From assembly GCA_016278415.1 (NCBI GenBank), contig JADQBV010000090.1, positions 1 to 34,090 of the forward strand: DNA of 34,090 bases, written 5' to 3'. This document shows positions 9,458 through 18,486 of this stretch, one piece after another. Positions within the stretch are counted from its first letter, which is position 1. Each line of letters begins with the position of its first letter. The notes under the pieces are model-generated. The model was not told the origin of the DNA. It made no database searches and saw only the letters and a list, made by a program, of their open reading frames with translations. The translations under genes were made by a program, and so were the position numbers. Source of the stretch: Halanaerobiales bacterium (lineage in GTDB: Bacteria; Bacillota_F; Halanaerobiia; Halanaerobiales; DTU029).

Positions 9458-9516
9458 AAGGGTATAAAAATTCAAAAACAACCAAATTGAAATCCGTAAA
9501 TAAACTTTATACCCTT
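9458..9516 (+). terminator. Stem-loop after the GH3 gene, possible weak terminator
   Basis: An 11-bp perfect inverted repeat, AAGGGTATAAA (9458-9468) and TTTATACCCTT (9506-9516), around a 37-base spacer that itself has a small TTCAA/TTGAA pairing. No clean T-run follows, so it may be a processing or partial-termination element. Confidence 0.4.
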
Positions 9517-9592
9517 ATCTTCTATAATCAAAACAAAAGTAATCTTATTGTAAGAACAGTCTGTAAATTAAAACAAATGTCACTTTTATATA

Positions 9593-9621
9593 TTGACAAA
9601 ATATTATTATTATTATATAAT
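9593..9621 (+). promoter_or_regulatory. Strong consensus promoter of the transport operon
   Basis: TTGACA (9593-9598), a 17-base spacer, and TATAAT (9616-9621) match the consensus exactly. The expected start near 9628 gives a leader of about 295 bases before the binding-protein gene. One operator lies only a few bases past the start and another 66 bases further on. The 480-base gap 9443-9922 otherwise holds only AT-rich sequence. Confidence 0.88.
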
Positions 9622-9633
9622 ATCAATATATTA

Positions 9634-9643
9634 AAACCGGTTT
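9634..9643. promoter_or_regulatory. AAACCGGTTT operator 1 of the transport operon
   Basis: Perfect palindrome located about 5-15 bases after the predicted transcription start, a classical repressor position. Confidence 0.8.
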
Positions 9644-9699
9644 CTAATAGTATGATTTATAGAGTTTACTACCTAAGATTTATATTTTTTACATATCTA

Positions 9700-9709
9700 A
9701 AACCGGTTT
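9700..9709. promoter_or_regulatory. AAACCGGTTT operator 2 of the transport operon
   Basis: Second perfect copy, 66 bases (about 6.3 helical turns) downstream of operator 1, placed to allow cooperative or looped binding by a dimer or tetramer (inference). Confidence 0.8.
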
Positions 9710-9922
9710 CAATAAAACACTATTTATATATAAAACTTACAATCCTAATATAGTTATTAATATTTTGATCTTATAATAACGGATAAAGTTAAAAAAGTGC
9801 TATTAATTTGTTTTAATTATAAATAAAGGATAAGCATATTATGAAAGGGGTGATTATTTATAACTAAATTTTAGTATAGTTAAAACTATTAATTAAATTC
9901 AAAAATTTAAAGGGGGAAGAAA

Positions 9923-11230
9923 ATGAAATTTTTTAGTAAAGCCTTATTGTTAGTTTGTGTACTTGTCTTGTTATCTGTTCCTGCGTTTGCTTATACTTCT
10001 GATAGGTTTGATTTTGGCAATGTTGATTTTGGTGGTGAAACTGTTACCCTTGTATCTTGGTATGATCCTATGGAGGGTTTTTATGAAGGTGGAGATTATG
10101 CTGGTCGTTTAGATGAAGCTAAAGAAAAGTTTAATATTGGCGAGATAAAATTCCTACAGATACCATGGGGTCCTGATGGTCAGGAAACTATACTGAGTCG
10201 TTTTATGGCTGGTGATTCTAAGTATGACATATGGATGTTATCACATGAAAATTACTTTTCTTTAAGAACTGCTGGTGCTTTATATCCAGTTAGTGATATT
10301 CTGAATGAAGAGTATTATGCTAAAATGCCATATCAGTTCCAAAAAATGGCAGATATGTTATCGTACAAAGGCAAGAAATATACTTATAATGCCTTTAATG
10401 GTATTGTGAACAATACTGTATTTTTAGCATTTAATAAAACTCTATTAGCACGCGAAGGGATACAAGACCCTTATGAACTATATAATAATGATCAGTGGAA
10501 CTGGGATACTTTTACAGAAATAGCAAAAAAAGTAACCAGAGATACTGATAATGATGGTAAAGTAGACCAATGGGGCATGACTGTATTCAATGGTCCTGAT
10601 TGGATTCATGCAAATGGTGGTAGAATAACAAGAATGATTGATGGTAAGGTTACTTTTACAGCTGACGAAACTGCTACTGTAAATGCCCTTAAACAAATGA
10701 GAGTTTGGGAGCAAGAATTAAAAGTAACGGGTGGTAGTTGGGAAAAGAAAAAATTCTTTAGTGGTGAAATAGCTTTTGCTAATCTTCCTACATGGCAAAT
10801 TGGACAATTAAAAGACAGTATGGAAGATGAATATGGTATAGTACCTTTACCAATGGGTCCTGATACTAATAAGTATCATTTCCCATCTGATAATGTAGAT
10901 AGTATGTATATTCCAGCTAATGCTGCGCAACCAAAGGCTCTTATTGCCCTTGATAACTTCCTGTGGACTATAGAGGAATTTAAAGAGTTCCAGCAAGAGG
11001 AATTCATAAACAAGGCTTCAGATAAAAATGCTTATGCTATATTACAAAAAGGTGTTAGAAATTGGACAGGTGAAGCTGCATATATGTCATATGCAATCGG
11101 TAGATATTATCAAAGCGTTTGGGGTGCTGCTTATGGTGCAGTTATGAGTGGAGAAAAAACTGCTGCTGCCGCAACTGCTGAAATTAAACCAGAAGCTCAA
11201 GCGTTACTTGATGAGGCTTTAGAACAATAA
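9923..11230 (+). CDS. Extracellular (periplasmic) sugar-binding protein, ABC transporter family 1
   Basis: 435-residue substrate-binding protein. The signal peptide is Sec type (about 1-23, ending VPAFA before YTSD) and lacks a lipobox cysteine, so the mature protein is probably free in a periplasm. The mature part has the two-lobe family-1 layout (KFLQIPWGPDGQETILSRF, MAGDSKYDIWMLS, NGIVNNTVFLAFNKTLL). An EF-hand-like calcium loop at 207-215 (DTDNDGKVD) precedes QWG, as in other family-1 sugar-binding proteins. It is the first gene of the operon, after the strong promoter and AAAGGGGG. It should deliver xylo-oligosaccharides to one of the two downstream permease pairs; which pair is unknown. 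Confidence 0.88.
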   Translation: MKFFSKALLLVCVLVLLSVPAFAYTSDRFDFGNVDFGGETVTLVSWYDPMEGFYEGGDYAGRLDEAKEKFNIGEIKFLQIPWGPDGQETILSRFMAGDSKYDIWMLSHENYFSLRTAGALYPVSDILNEEYYAKMPYQFQKMADMLSYKGKKYTYNAFNGIVNNTVFLAFNKTLLAREGIQDPYELYNNDQWNWDTFTEIAKKVTRDTDNDGKVDQWGMTVFNGPDWIHANGGRITRMIDGKVTFTADETATVNALKQMRVWEQELKVTGGSWEKKKFFSGEIAFANLPTWQIGQLKDSMEDEYGIVPLPMGPDTNKYHFPSDNVDSMYIPANAAQPKALIALDNFLWTIEEFKEFQQEEFINKASDKNAYAILQKGVRNWTGEAAYMSYAIGRYYQSVWGAAYGAVMSGEKTAAAATAEIKPEAQALLDEALEQ

Positions 11231-11337
11231 TGAATCTTATTAAGTTATAAAAATTTGTATTTAAACTTATTAGCTAAGTTAGTATTTATTATTTAATATA
11301 GTGAATAAAACTTAGTAAAAAACCAGGTATTTAAAAA

Positions 11338-11392
11338 GGGAGTTCAGAATATTAGAATTATATATATTCCTTTTTCTGAACTTCCTATTTTT
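11338..11392 (+). terminator. Stem-loop after the binding-protein gene (partial terminator / mRNA 3' protector)
   Basis: GGGAGTTCAGAA (11338-11349) pairs with TTCTGAACTTCC (11374-11385), 12 bp with one G-U, and is followed by TATTTTT. Such hairpins after the first gene of a sugar operon commonly keep the binding protein in excess over the permeases. The rest of the 288-base gap (11231-11518) is AT-rich with no other signal that I can see. Confidence 0.6.
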
Positions 11393-11539
11393 AAGTTAGT
11401 TTTATGTTTAAGTTTTATTGTATTTTAATTACTTTAAGATTTATAAGTAATATAAGTACTTTTATAACTGTTTTTATATTTAAGTATTTTTATTTAATTT
11501 CTAACAGATTTTTGATTATTGAAAAGGGGGTTGGGGGTT

Positions 11540-13702
11540 TTGCATTATAAGGATAAATTCTTTGAAATACTACTTATAATAAATATAATGATAATTTTTA
11601 GTATAACTATTTTTGCTAGTCCTGACACTGTAAATCTAGACGTACCTTATACAAGTTATACTTTTGATTATTGGGGAGATTCCATGCCATCTCCTATGCC
11701 TTATCTACCAGATAAGATCTATGATTTTTCTGAGAGTATACATGGGGGGTTAAATAATCCACAGGATTTATATGTAAGTAATGATAATAAAGTGTTCATT
11801 GCAGATACAGGGAATAATAGAGTACTTTGTTTGAATGAAGACTTCGAAATATTATATGAGATTCAAGAATTTAATAATAATGGAAAAACTGATACATTTA
11901 ATCAACCATTTGGTATTTTTGTTGATGAATTTGGTGATATTTATGTTGCTGATACAGGGAACCAAAGAATTGTAAAGCTTGATAATCAGGGTGAATTACT
12001 AGATATAATAGGATATCCAGTACCTGAAGAAGAAGGAATATTAACGGAAGATTTTAATTATAAACCTATTAAAATAGTTGTTGACAAGGGGAGTCGCCTA
12101 TTTGTTCTTTCTGAAGACGCTTATGAAGGCTTATTACAATTTGATAAAGATGGAAAATTTCAGGGTTTTATTGGAGCGCCTAAGGTAACACCAGATATTT
12201 TGGATATTATCTGGAAGCGAATATCAACTGAGCAACAGCAAGATAGAATGGCTTTAACGTTGCCGACTGAGTACTTTAATGTAGATATAGATGAGCGGGG
12301 ATTTATCTATGCAACTGTGTCGAGTACTAATAATAATCAAGAAGCCGAAATAATTCGTAAATTAAACCCTAGTGGAGAAGATGTTTTAAGGAGAAAAGGT
12401 TTTTGGTGGCCAGTAGGAGATATTCATTATCCAGATGCTGAATCTGATGCTTCAATTACAGGTCCATCACTGATGTATGATATAACAGTCCAGGAATATG
12501 GCATTTATAGTGCCCTTGATAATAATCGTGGTAGGGTCTTTACTTATGACAATAATGGCAATTTGTTATTTGTTTTTGGTTATAATACAGAGAAATATGG
12601 TGCTTTGATAAACGCCAAAGCAATTGATATGTTAGGTGATAAAATATTAATAATTGATTCTGAAAAAAACTTTTTGAATGTTTATAGACCAACTGAGTAT
12701 GCCAGTAGTATAATATCTGCTATTAAATCCCATTATAATGGAAATTATAAAAAATCTACTGAGATGTGGCATCGAGTTTTAAAATATAATCTTAATTATG
12801 ACCAAGCATACTCAGGTATTGCCATGGCAAATTTAAGGCAGGATAATTTTGAAAAAGCAATGGCAAATTTTAAACTGGGTAATAATAGGCCAGACTATTC
12901 AGAAGCCCTTAGTCTTTATAGAAGACAGGTTGTTGGTCATAATTTTGGTTGGATAGTTACTACTATTATTTTATTTCTTATTTTAAAATATATCTATAAA
13001 AAAGTAATTAAAAATAAAGTAAGAATAGAAACGGCTGCTACTAAAGATCTAAAAGGAAATAAATATATACAAAAAATAAAAGACACATTAAAAAAAGTAA
13101 AATATTCTTTGTATATAGTATTCCATCCTTTTGATGGCTTTTGGGACTTAAAACACGAGAAGCGTGGGAGCATAAGTGCTGCTATTATCATTTTACTTTT
13201 GGTCTGCTCTACTTATGTATTTATGCGGCAATATACAGGATTTATATTTAATCATCTTGATCCAAGCAAATTGAATTTACTTATGGAATTTGTAAGCGTA
13301 ATTATTCCTTTCATGTTGTGGTGTATAGTTAACTGGTCTCTTACAACATTAGTAGAGGGGAAGGGTAAATTTAAAGATATTTTTATTGCCTCTGCTTATG
13401 CTTTAACACCTATAATTTTAATTAATATCCCGCTAACAATACTTAGTAATTTCCTTACTATTGAAGAGGGAGCTTTCTATTATATCTTTATGGTTGTAGC
13501 ACTTGTTTGGACAGCTTATTTGATGTTTTTTGGAATCATGGTTACACATAGGTTTGATATGAGAAAGAATTTTTTCACTACAATGATTACAATCATTGGT
13601 ATGTTATTTGTTATATTTTTGAGTGTTCTATTTTTTAATCTAGTAGAGCAGGTATATACATTTGTTTCAGAAATATATCATGAAGTAATTTTTAGAATGT
13701 AA
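11540..13702 (+). CDS. NHL-repeat / TPR / YIP1-domain membrane protein
   Basis: About 720 residues, a fusion of unlike parts. A signal or anchor segment (hydrophobic IINIMIIFSITIFA) is followed by NHL beta-propeller repeats (NPQDLYV...IADTGNNRV; QPFGIFV...VADTGNQRI; more degenerate blades up to about 390). Next come one to two TPR-like helical pairs (YKKSTEMWHRVL, NFEKAMANFKLG), a membrane helix (GWIVTTIILFLIL) and a C-terminal YIP1-like domain with about five helices, starting near FHPFDGFWDLKHEKRG. The propeller is probably outside and the YIP1 part in the membrane. Position within the transport operon suggests a role in assembling or gating sugar uptake, but no biochemical role is known to me. 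TTG 11540 after AAAAGGGGG is the preferred start; TTG 11519 in frame is an alternative. Confidence 0.72.
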   Translation: MHYKDKFFEILLIINIMIIFSITIFASPDTVNLDVPYTSYTFDYWGDSMPSPMPYLPDKIYDFSESIHGGLNNPQDLYVSNDNKVFIADTGNNRVLCLNEDFEILYEIQEFNNNGKTDTFNQPFGIFVDEFGDIYVADTGNQRIVKLDNQGELLDIIGYPVPEEEGILTEDFNYKPIKIVVDKGSRLFVLSEDAYEGLLQFDKDGKFQGFIGAPKVTPDILDIIWKRISTEQQQDRMALTLPTEYFNVDIDERGFIYATVSSTNNNQEAEIIRKLNPSGEDVLRRKGFWWPVGDIHYPDAESDASITGPSLMYDITVQEYGIYSALDNNRGRVFTYDNNGNLLFVFGYNTEKYGALINAKAIDMLGDKILIIDSEKNFLNVYRPTEYASSIISAIKSHYNGNYKKSTEMWHRVLKYNLNYDQAYSGIAMANLRQDNFEKAMANFKLGNNRPDYSEALSLYRRQVVGHNFGWIVTTIILFLILKYIYKKVIKNKVRIETAATKDLKGNKYIQKIKDTLKKVKYSLYIVFHPFDGFWDLKHEKRGSISAAIIILLLVCSTYVFMRQYTGFIFNHLDPSKLNLLMEFVSVIIPFMLWCIVNWSLTTLVEGKGKFKDIFIASAYALTPIILINIPLTILSNFLTIEEGAFYYIFMVVALVWTAYLMFFGIMVTHRFDMRKNFFTTMITIIGMLFVIFLSVLFFNLVEQVYTFVSEIYHEVIFRM

Positions 13703-13821
13703 ATTACTTTCTTATTTAATTGATTACAAAATTAAATCTACTCAAAACAGTTAAGTAATTAACTGAAAAAATAATCTTAGATTATTATATTATGATGTTA
13801 AATTTAGAAAGGATGGTGTCG

Positions 13822-16563
13822 ATGTTATCGTCCAAAAGATTTATTATGTATACCTTAATTGTTATTTCAATAATTGTCTTTTCCAGTGTTAATATCATTG
13901 CTGAAAACACTAGTAATTTGAATAAATTTGAAAAAGTTAGTGAAAATGAATTATTGAAGCTATATATAAATAATGATACAACAGAAATTGCTGTGGAGAA
14001 TAAATTAAGCAAGAAAGTCTGGTTTTCAAACCCCCAAAATATTGACAGTATGGAGAAAATGGCAAGAGGTAGAAACAAAGATGCTTTGAAATCACAACTT
14101 GCTATTGAATTTTATAATGCCAGTGATCGTTTATTTCTAATGGATAGTTATAATGATAGTATTTTGAATGGTCAATATGAAATCAGCAAGATTGATGATG
14201 GTATTAGGATAGATTATGAATTAGGTAAAAAGTGGGATGAAGATGATTATATGCCCAGTATTGTTTCACAAGAGGTTTTTGAAAACGAAATAATGGCTAA
14301 ACTTTCCAAGTCGGATAGTGAATTCCTTCAAGACCAATATCATTTAATTTCTATTTCAGAATTAGAGGAAGGGCAAGAACACCTTGCTATCTTTGGTGTT
14401 GATACGGATAAACTTTTTGCTGGGTATGATATAAAAGTACTTAGCGAAAACATGTCAGATAAAGATAGACGTATACTAATCCAAAATTACTTAAAAGAAA
14501 TTGTTGATGCCAAAGGATATTCTGGTTTAGGAAGTGTAAAACATGAAGATATCAAACCATTAATTGCTAAGTCGGCCTATGTATTAAGATCAGATATCTT
14601 ACCCTGGGACACAGAAGCTATAATTAATGCCTTTAAGAAGGCTGGTTTTACACCAGTAAAGATTCAAGAAGAACATAATAATTTTAATTTCACTCCACCC
14701 TGGGCAAATATCGAGAATTTTAAACTAGCTATAGAGTATATCTTGGATGAAGGTGACCTAGTTGTTAGGGTACCTAGTGATAGTATAGAATACCCTCAAA
14801 ATGTCATTGACCAAACTACTGGTAATAGAGTGACATTACCTTTGACAAGTGTCAGTATTTTACCGTATTTTGAGGCAGCTGATATTAATCAGGAGGGTTT
14901 CATGCTTGTTCCTGATGGAAGTGGGGCACTGATTCACCTTAATAATAAAAAGACAGATATTCCACCTTACAAAAAACAGGTTTATGGAAGGGATTTTTCT
15001 GTTGAAGCCGTTGAAGAACTAGCCCCTTATCTTGAGCAAAAGATTCACATGCCAGTTTATGGTCTTTCACAAGGTGATAAAGGATTTATGGCAATAATTG
15101 AAAAGGGAGATTCCCTGGCCAAGATTAACTCAGAGGTTGCCGGCATGAGAGACTCTTATAACAAAATATATTCTAGTTATGAAATAATACCGAAAACACA
15201 GGTTACATTAGGGGGTGACCTTGACCACTTATATATTAATATGTATCAATCCCGAAATTATAATAGGGATATCGTTATAAGATACAAATTGCTGGGTAAA
15301 GATCAAACAAGTTATTCTTCTATGGCTAATCTTTATCAAGACTATCTTGTTAAAAAGTATAGTCTTAAGAAATTAGACTCTGGTTCAGATATTCCATTTT
15401 ATTTAGAAATCATGGGTGGTATTAATAAGACTGTTCCAGTTATGGGAATACCAAGAAGAAGGGTAATGCCATTGACAACTTATCAGCAGGCTATTACTAT
15501 GATAAATCAAATAAGTGAATATAATATTGATAATTTAGCTGTATTATATTCTGGTTGGTCAAAAGGTGGGATCAAGCATAATTTCCCTAATAGTATTTCT
15601 TTAGAAGGTAATTTGGGTACTAGAACAGATTTTTCTGCCCTAAAGAAATTGACTGAAGAAAAAGGTATAGACTTTTTTCCAGAACTTTCTTTTTTAAATG
15701 TATATAAAAATACTTTACTGGATGGGTTTAATGTCTTACAAGACAATGCTAAATTTTTAAATAGAAAATATGCTTTTATATATGATCAATTTTGGATTGA
15801 CACATATCAATCTGATGATGATGAGCAGAAATTTATATTAAAACCTAGCTCACTGGATGGTCTTACAAATGATTTTCTTAAGGATTATCAGGAATATGAC
15901 ATTAATGGTTTATCTTTAAGATATATGGGAAACCAGATTAACTCTGATTTCAATGCTGACCCGGATAAGCTGATAGACCGAGAACAGGCTAAAGATATTA
16001 TAATTAATCAATTAGAAAAAATAACAAAAGAAAAGGGTCATAAATTAAGTTTAAGAGGTGGTAATATGTATACACTTCCTTATACAAGCTACATTATTGA
16101 TGCACCTATTTATAGTGGTTCTGATACTATTTTTGACCAAGGAATTCCTTTTTATCAAATGGTCTTACATGGATATATCAATTACTCTGGTAGAGCTATT
16201 AATCTAGCTCAAAAGCCTGTAGTTCATTTATTAAAATTGATAGAGGTAGGTGGTGTACCTTATTACCGTTGGAGCTTTGAAGATGCCTCAGTAGTAAAGC
16301 AGAGTGAATTTGATGATCAGTATTCTATCTATTATAAAGATTTTATAGAGGATGCAGTTTCCTTTTACCGAGAAGCAAATATGATATTAGGTGGTTTACA
16401 GGGTCAAAGAATTATAGTACATGAAAGAGTTGCTGCAAATGTTTATAGGGTGGTATATGAAAATGAGACTTCTATCATAATCAACTATAATCAGGAAGCT
16501 GTACAGGTTAATGATTTATTAATAAATGGCCTTGATTATAAAGTCATCAAGGAGGAAATCTAA
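13822..16563 (+). CDS. DUF5696-like exported protein, possible TIM-barrel glycosidase relative
   Basis: 913 residues with an N-terminal hydrophobic signal (MYTLIVISIIVFSSVNIIA) and a large exported part. The N-terminal third is beta-rich (VWFSNPQNID). A middle segment (EGFMLVPDGSGALIHLNN) and a C-terminal half follow; the latter reads like a barrel (YNIDNLAVLYSGWSKGG, GIDFFPELSFLN, KYAFIYDQFWID, GLSLRYMGNQ, LSLRGGNMYTLPY). I match it from memory to the DUF5696 family, which occurs beside CUT1 sugar transporters; activity is unknown. Acidic residues at strand ends make a glycosidase fold plausible but unproven. ATG 13822 is preferred, 7 bases after AAAGGATGG; ATG 13792 in frame has no ribosome site. 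The last codon lies 2 bases before the next start. Confidence 0.68.
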   Translation: MLSSKRFIMYTLIVISIIVFSSVNIIAENTSNLNKFEKVSENELLKLYINNDTTEIAVENKLSKKVWFSNPQNIDSMEKMARGRNKDALKSQLAIEFYNASDRLFLMDSYNDSILNGQYEISKIDDGIRIDYELGKKWDEDDYMPSIVSQEVFENEIMAKLSKSDSEFLQDQYHLISISELEEGQEHLAIFGVDTDKLFAGYDIKVLSENMSDKDRRILIQNYLKEIVDAKGYSGLGSVKHEDIKPLIAKSAYVLRSDILPWDTEAIINAFKKAGFTPVKIQEEHNNFNFTPPWANIENFKLAIEYILDEGDLVVRVPSDSIEYPQNVIDQTTGNRVTLPLTSVSILPYFEAADINQEGFMLVPDGSGALIHLNNKKTDIPPYKKQVYGRDFSVEAVEELAPYLEQKIHMPVYGLSQGDKGFMAIIEKGDSLAKINSEVAGMRDSYNKIYSSYEIIPKTQVTLGGDLDHLYINMYQSRNYNRDIVIRYKLLGKDQTSYSSMANLYQDYLVKKYSLKKLDSGSDIPFYLEIMGGINKTVPVMGIPRRRVMPLTTYQQAITMINQISEYNIDNLAVLYSGWSKGGIKHNFPNSISLEGNLGTRTDFSALKKLTEEKGIDFFPELSFLNVYKNTLLDGFNVLQDNAKFLNRKYAFIYDQFWIDTYQSDDDEQKFILKPSSLDGLTNDFLKDYQEYDINGLSLRYMGNQINSDFNADPDKLIDREQAKDIIINQLEKITKEKGHKLSLRGGNMYTLPYTSYIIDAPIYSGSDTIFDQGIPFYQMVLHGYINYSGRAINLAQKPVVHLLKLIEVGGVPYYRWSFEDASVVKQSEFDDQYSIYYKDFIEDAVSFYREANMILGGLQGQRIIVHERVAANVYRVVYENETSIIINYNQEAVQVNDLLINGLDYKVIKEEI

Positions 16564-16564
16564 T

Positions 16565-17467
16565 ATGAAGTTAAAAAGCAAGTTTAAAGTTACAGTTGAA
16601 AATAGGAAGAAAATTGGTGGGTATTTATTTACACTCCCATTTACACTTGGATTCCTTTTATTTTTCCTATATCCATTTTTTCAATCAATTATGTTTAGCT
16701 TAAATAAATTAGTATTAACTAGTGAGGGGTATAATCTTGAATTTTTACTCCTTGACAACTATTATTATTCAATATTTGTTAATACTGAGTTTCCACAGAT
16801 ATTTGTAGAAACAATAACTGGCATGATAACTGATTTACCATTAATACTTGCCTTTAGTTTTTTTGCTGCAATATTGTTAAATCAAAAATTTAGAGGCAGA
16901 TCATTAGCAAGAGTTATCTTTTTTTTACCGGTTATTTATGGGGCTGGTGTTGTTTTGAGGTTGGAACAAACAGATTTTGTCACTGAAATGATGCAAAATT
17001 CAGATTCGGCTTTTATGTTTAGTGGTGATGCACTTAGATTATTATTAGTACAAGCGAAATTTATACCAGATAGTATGATCGTTTATATCTTAACTGCCGT
17101 AGAAAATATACCGTCTATAATTCGTGCATCAGGAATTCAAATGCTTATATTTTTAGCAGGTCTACAATCCATTTCACCTTCTATCTATGAGGCTGCAAAA
17201 GTAGAAGGGGCTACTGGCTGGGAATCCTTTTGGTTAATTACTTTTCCAATGATTAGTCCGTTAATTCTTACAAATACGGTTTATACTGTAGTTGATAATT
17301 TAACAAGGGCAGATAATGAATTGGTACAATTGATTAAGGATACTGCTTTTATTGGTAAGGGTTATGGCGTAAGCACAGCGATGGCTACAATTTATTTTGT
17401 TTCAATCGCAATTATTCTTGCAATTGTCTTTAAAATGATATCAGGATATATTTTCTATAGAGAATAA
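16565..17467 (+). CDS. Sugar ABC transporter permease (CUT1, MalF/LplB-like), pair 1
   Basis: 300-residue inner-membrane protein with about six helices. The permease-ATPase coupling loop EAAKVEGATGWESFWLITFP is near 217-236 in this numbering. It begins at ATG 16565, after GGAGG (16551-16555) that lies in the end of the previous gene, so translation is coupled. A longer in-frame reading from 16526 has no ribosome site and is not preferred. It should dimerise with the next gene product to form the channel for xylo-oligosaccharides. The cytosolic ATPase is not in the window; Firmicute CUT1 systems commonly share an MsmX-type ATPase encoded elsewhere. Confidence 0.9.
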   Translation: MKLKSKFKVTVENRKKIGGYLFTLPFTLGFLLFFLYPFFQSIMFSLNKLVLTSEGYNLEFLLLDNYYYSIFVNTEFPQIFVETITGMITDLPLILAFSFFAAILLNQKFRGRSLARVIFFLPVIYGAGVVLRLEQTDFVTEMMQNSDSAFMFSGDALRLLLVQAKFIPDSMIVYILTAVENIPSIIRASGIQMLIFLAGLQSISPSIYEAAKVEGATGWESFWLITFPMISPLILTNTVYTVVDNLTRADNELVQLIKDTAFIGKGYGVSTAMATIYFVSIAIILAIVFKMISGYIFYRE

Positions 17468-17487
17468 AACTACCGAGGGGGGTTTAG

Positions 17488-18456
17488 ATGAAGAACTCGA
17501 TTATAATTAACGAAGGGAATAAGAAAAAATTAAATAAAGTACAGATAAAAAATATTATTGTAAGTGTTGCTAGGACATTATTATTGATTGGGATTTCATA
17601 TATGATATTGTTACCATTAATAGTTAAGTTTTCTAACTCTTTTATGTCAGTTAGAGATTTATATGATCAAACAGTAAAATGGATTCCTAGGAATTTTACT
17701 TTAGAACATTATAAAATGGTCTGGAGGCATATGGATTATCCAACCACTTTTTTTAATTCGTTATTGTTGACAACAGTTGTTAGTGTCTTACAACTAATTG
17801 CCTGTACTTTTGTTGGGTATGGATTAGCTAGATTTGATTTCAAAGGGAAGAACCTAATCTTTGTATTAGTTCTTTTGACATTAATAGTTCCACCTCAGAT
17901 GATTTTAATACCCCTTTATTTAAACTTTAGGTTTTTTGACCTATATGGTTTACTACCTGGTACAGGGTTTAATTTAGTAGGTACCTATTGGCCCTTTATT
18001 CTTACTTCGCTGACAGGGGTTGGGTTAAAGAATGGTTTATTCATATACATTATGAGACAGTTTTTTAAGGGTATGCCACGGGAATTAGAGGAGGCTGCTT
18101 ATATAGATGGTGCTGGTTTGCTTCGTACCTTTCTCTATATAATGTTACCTGGAGCTGTACCTGGTCTTGTAATAGTATTTCTATTTGCTTTTGTCTGGCA
18201 GTGGAATGATTATCTATTCATTGGTCTATTTATGGGTGGAGGACAATTCCTACCAATGGCCCTTGATGTTGTTTCAAACAATGTAATACAAGAGGTGACT
18301 GGTGGCTCAGCAGCTACTGAAATGCAAGGGGATCAATATACCTCATTGATTGATAATACTGGAATGATCTTAGTGATTGCTCCACTTCTTATATTATACT
18401 CATTTATGCAGAGATACTTTATTGAAAGTGTTGAAAGAAGCGGTATTGTTGGATAG
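17488..18456 (+). CDS. Carbohydrate ABC transporter permease (CUT1, MalG-like), pair 1
   Basis: 322 residues with six membrane helices. The coupling loop is EEAAYIDGAGLLRTFLYIML, then P-GAVPGL. The last third carries an unusual polar insertion (EVTGGSAATEMQGDQYTSLI) before the final helix, on the outer side and possibly in contact with the binding protein. It starts 20 bases after the previous gene, following GAGGGGGG. Together with 16565-17467 it makes one complete membrane heterodimer; the second pair at 21508-23326 is a distinct set, so the operon encodes two. Confidence 0.92.
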   Translation: MKNSIIINEGNKKKLNKVQIKNIIVSVARTLLLIGISYMILLPLIVKFSNSFMSVRDLYDQTVKWIPRNFTLEHYKMVWRHMDYPTTFFNSLLLTTVVSVLQLIACTFVGYGLARFDFKGKNLIFVLVLLTLIVPPQMILIPLYLNFRFFDLYGLLPGTGFNLVGTYWPFILTSLTGVGLKNGLFIYIMRQFFKGMPRELEEAAYIDGAGLLRTFLYIMLPGAVPGLVIVFLFAFVWQWNDYLFIGLFMGGGQFLPMALDVVSNNVIQEVTGGSAATEMQGDQYTSLIDNTGMILVIAPLLILYSFMQRYFIESVERSGIVG

Positions 18457-18486
18457 AAAATCTTAAGGCAAGGAGATGTAAAACTG

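Noticed and set aside
9487..9753. An 88-codon open frame between the GH3 and binding-protein genes
   Set aside because: It runs across the consensus promoter and both operators, has no ribosome site and a low-complexity Tyr/Ile/Leu composition; it is non-coding DNA.
9841..9867. A tiny frame (8 codons, ATG to TAA) in the leader of the transport operon
   Set aside because: There is an AAGGA upstream, but a leader peptide needs supporting structure, and I see no attenuator hairpin. Probably chance.
16925..16934. TTACCGGTTA in permease 1 as an operator
   Set aside because: Only 7 of 10 bases match and it lies deep in coding sequence.
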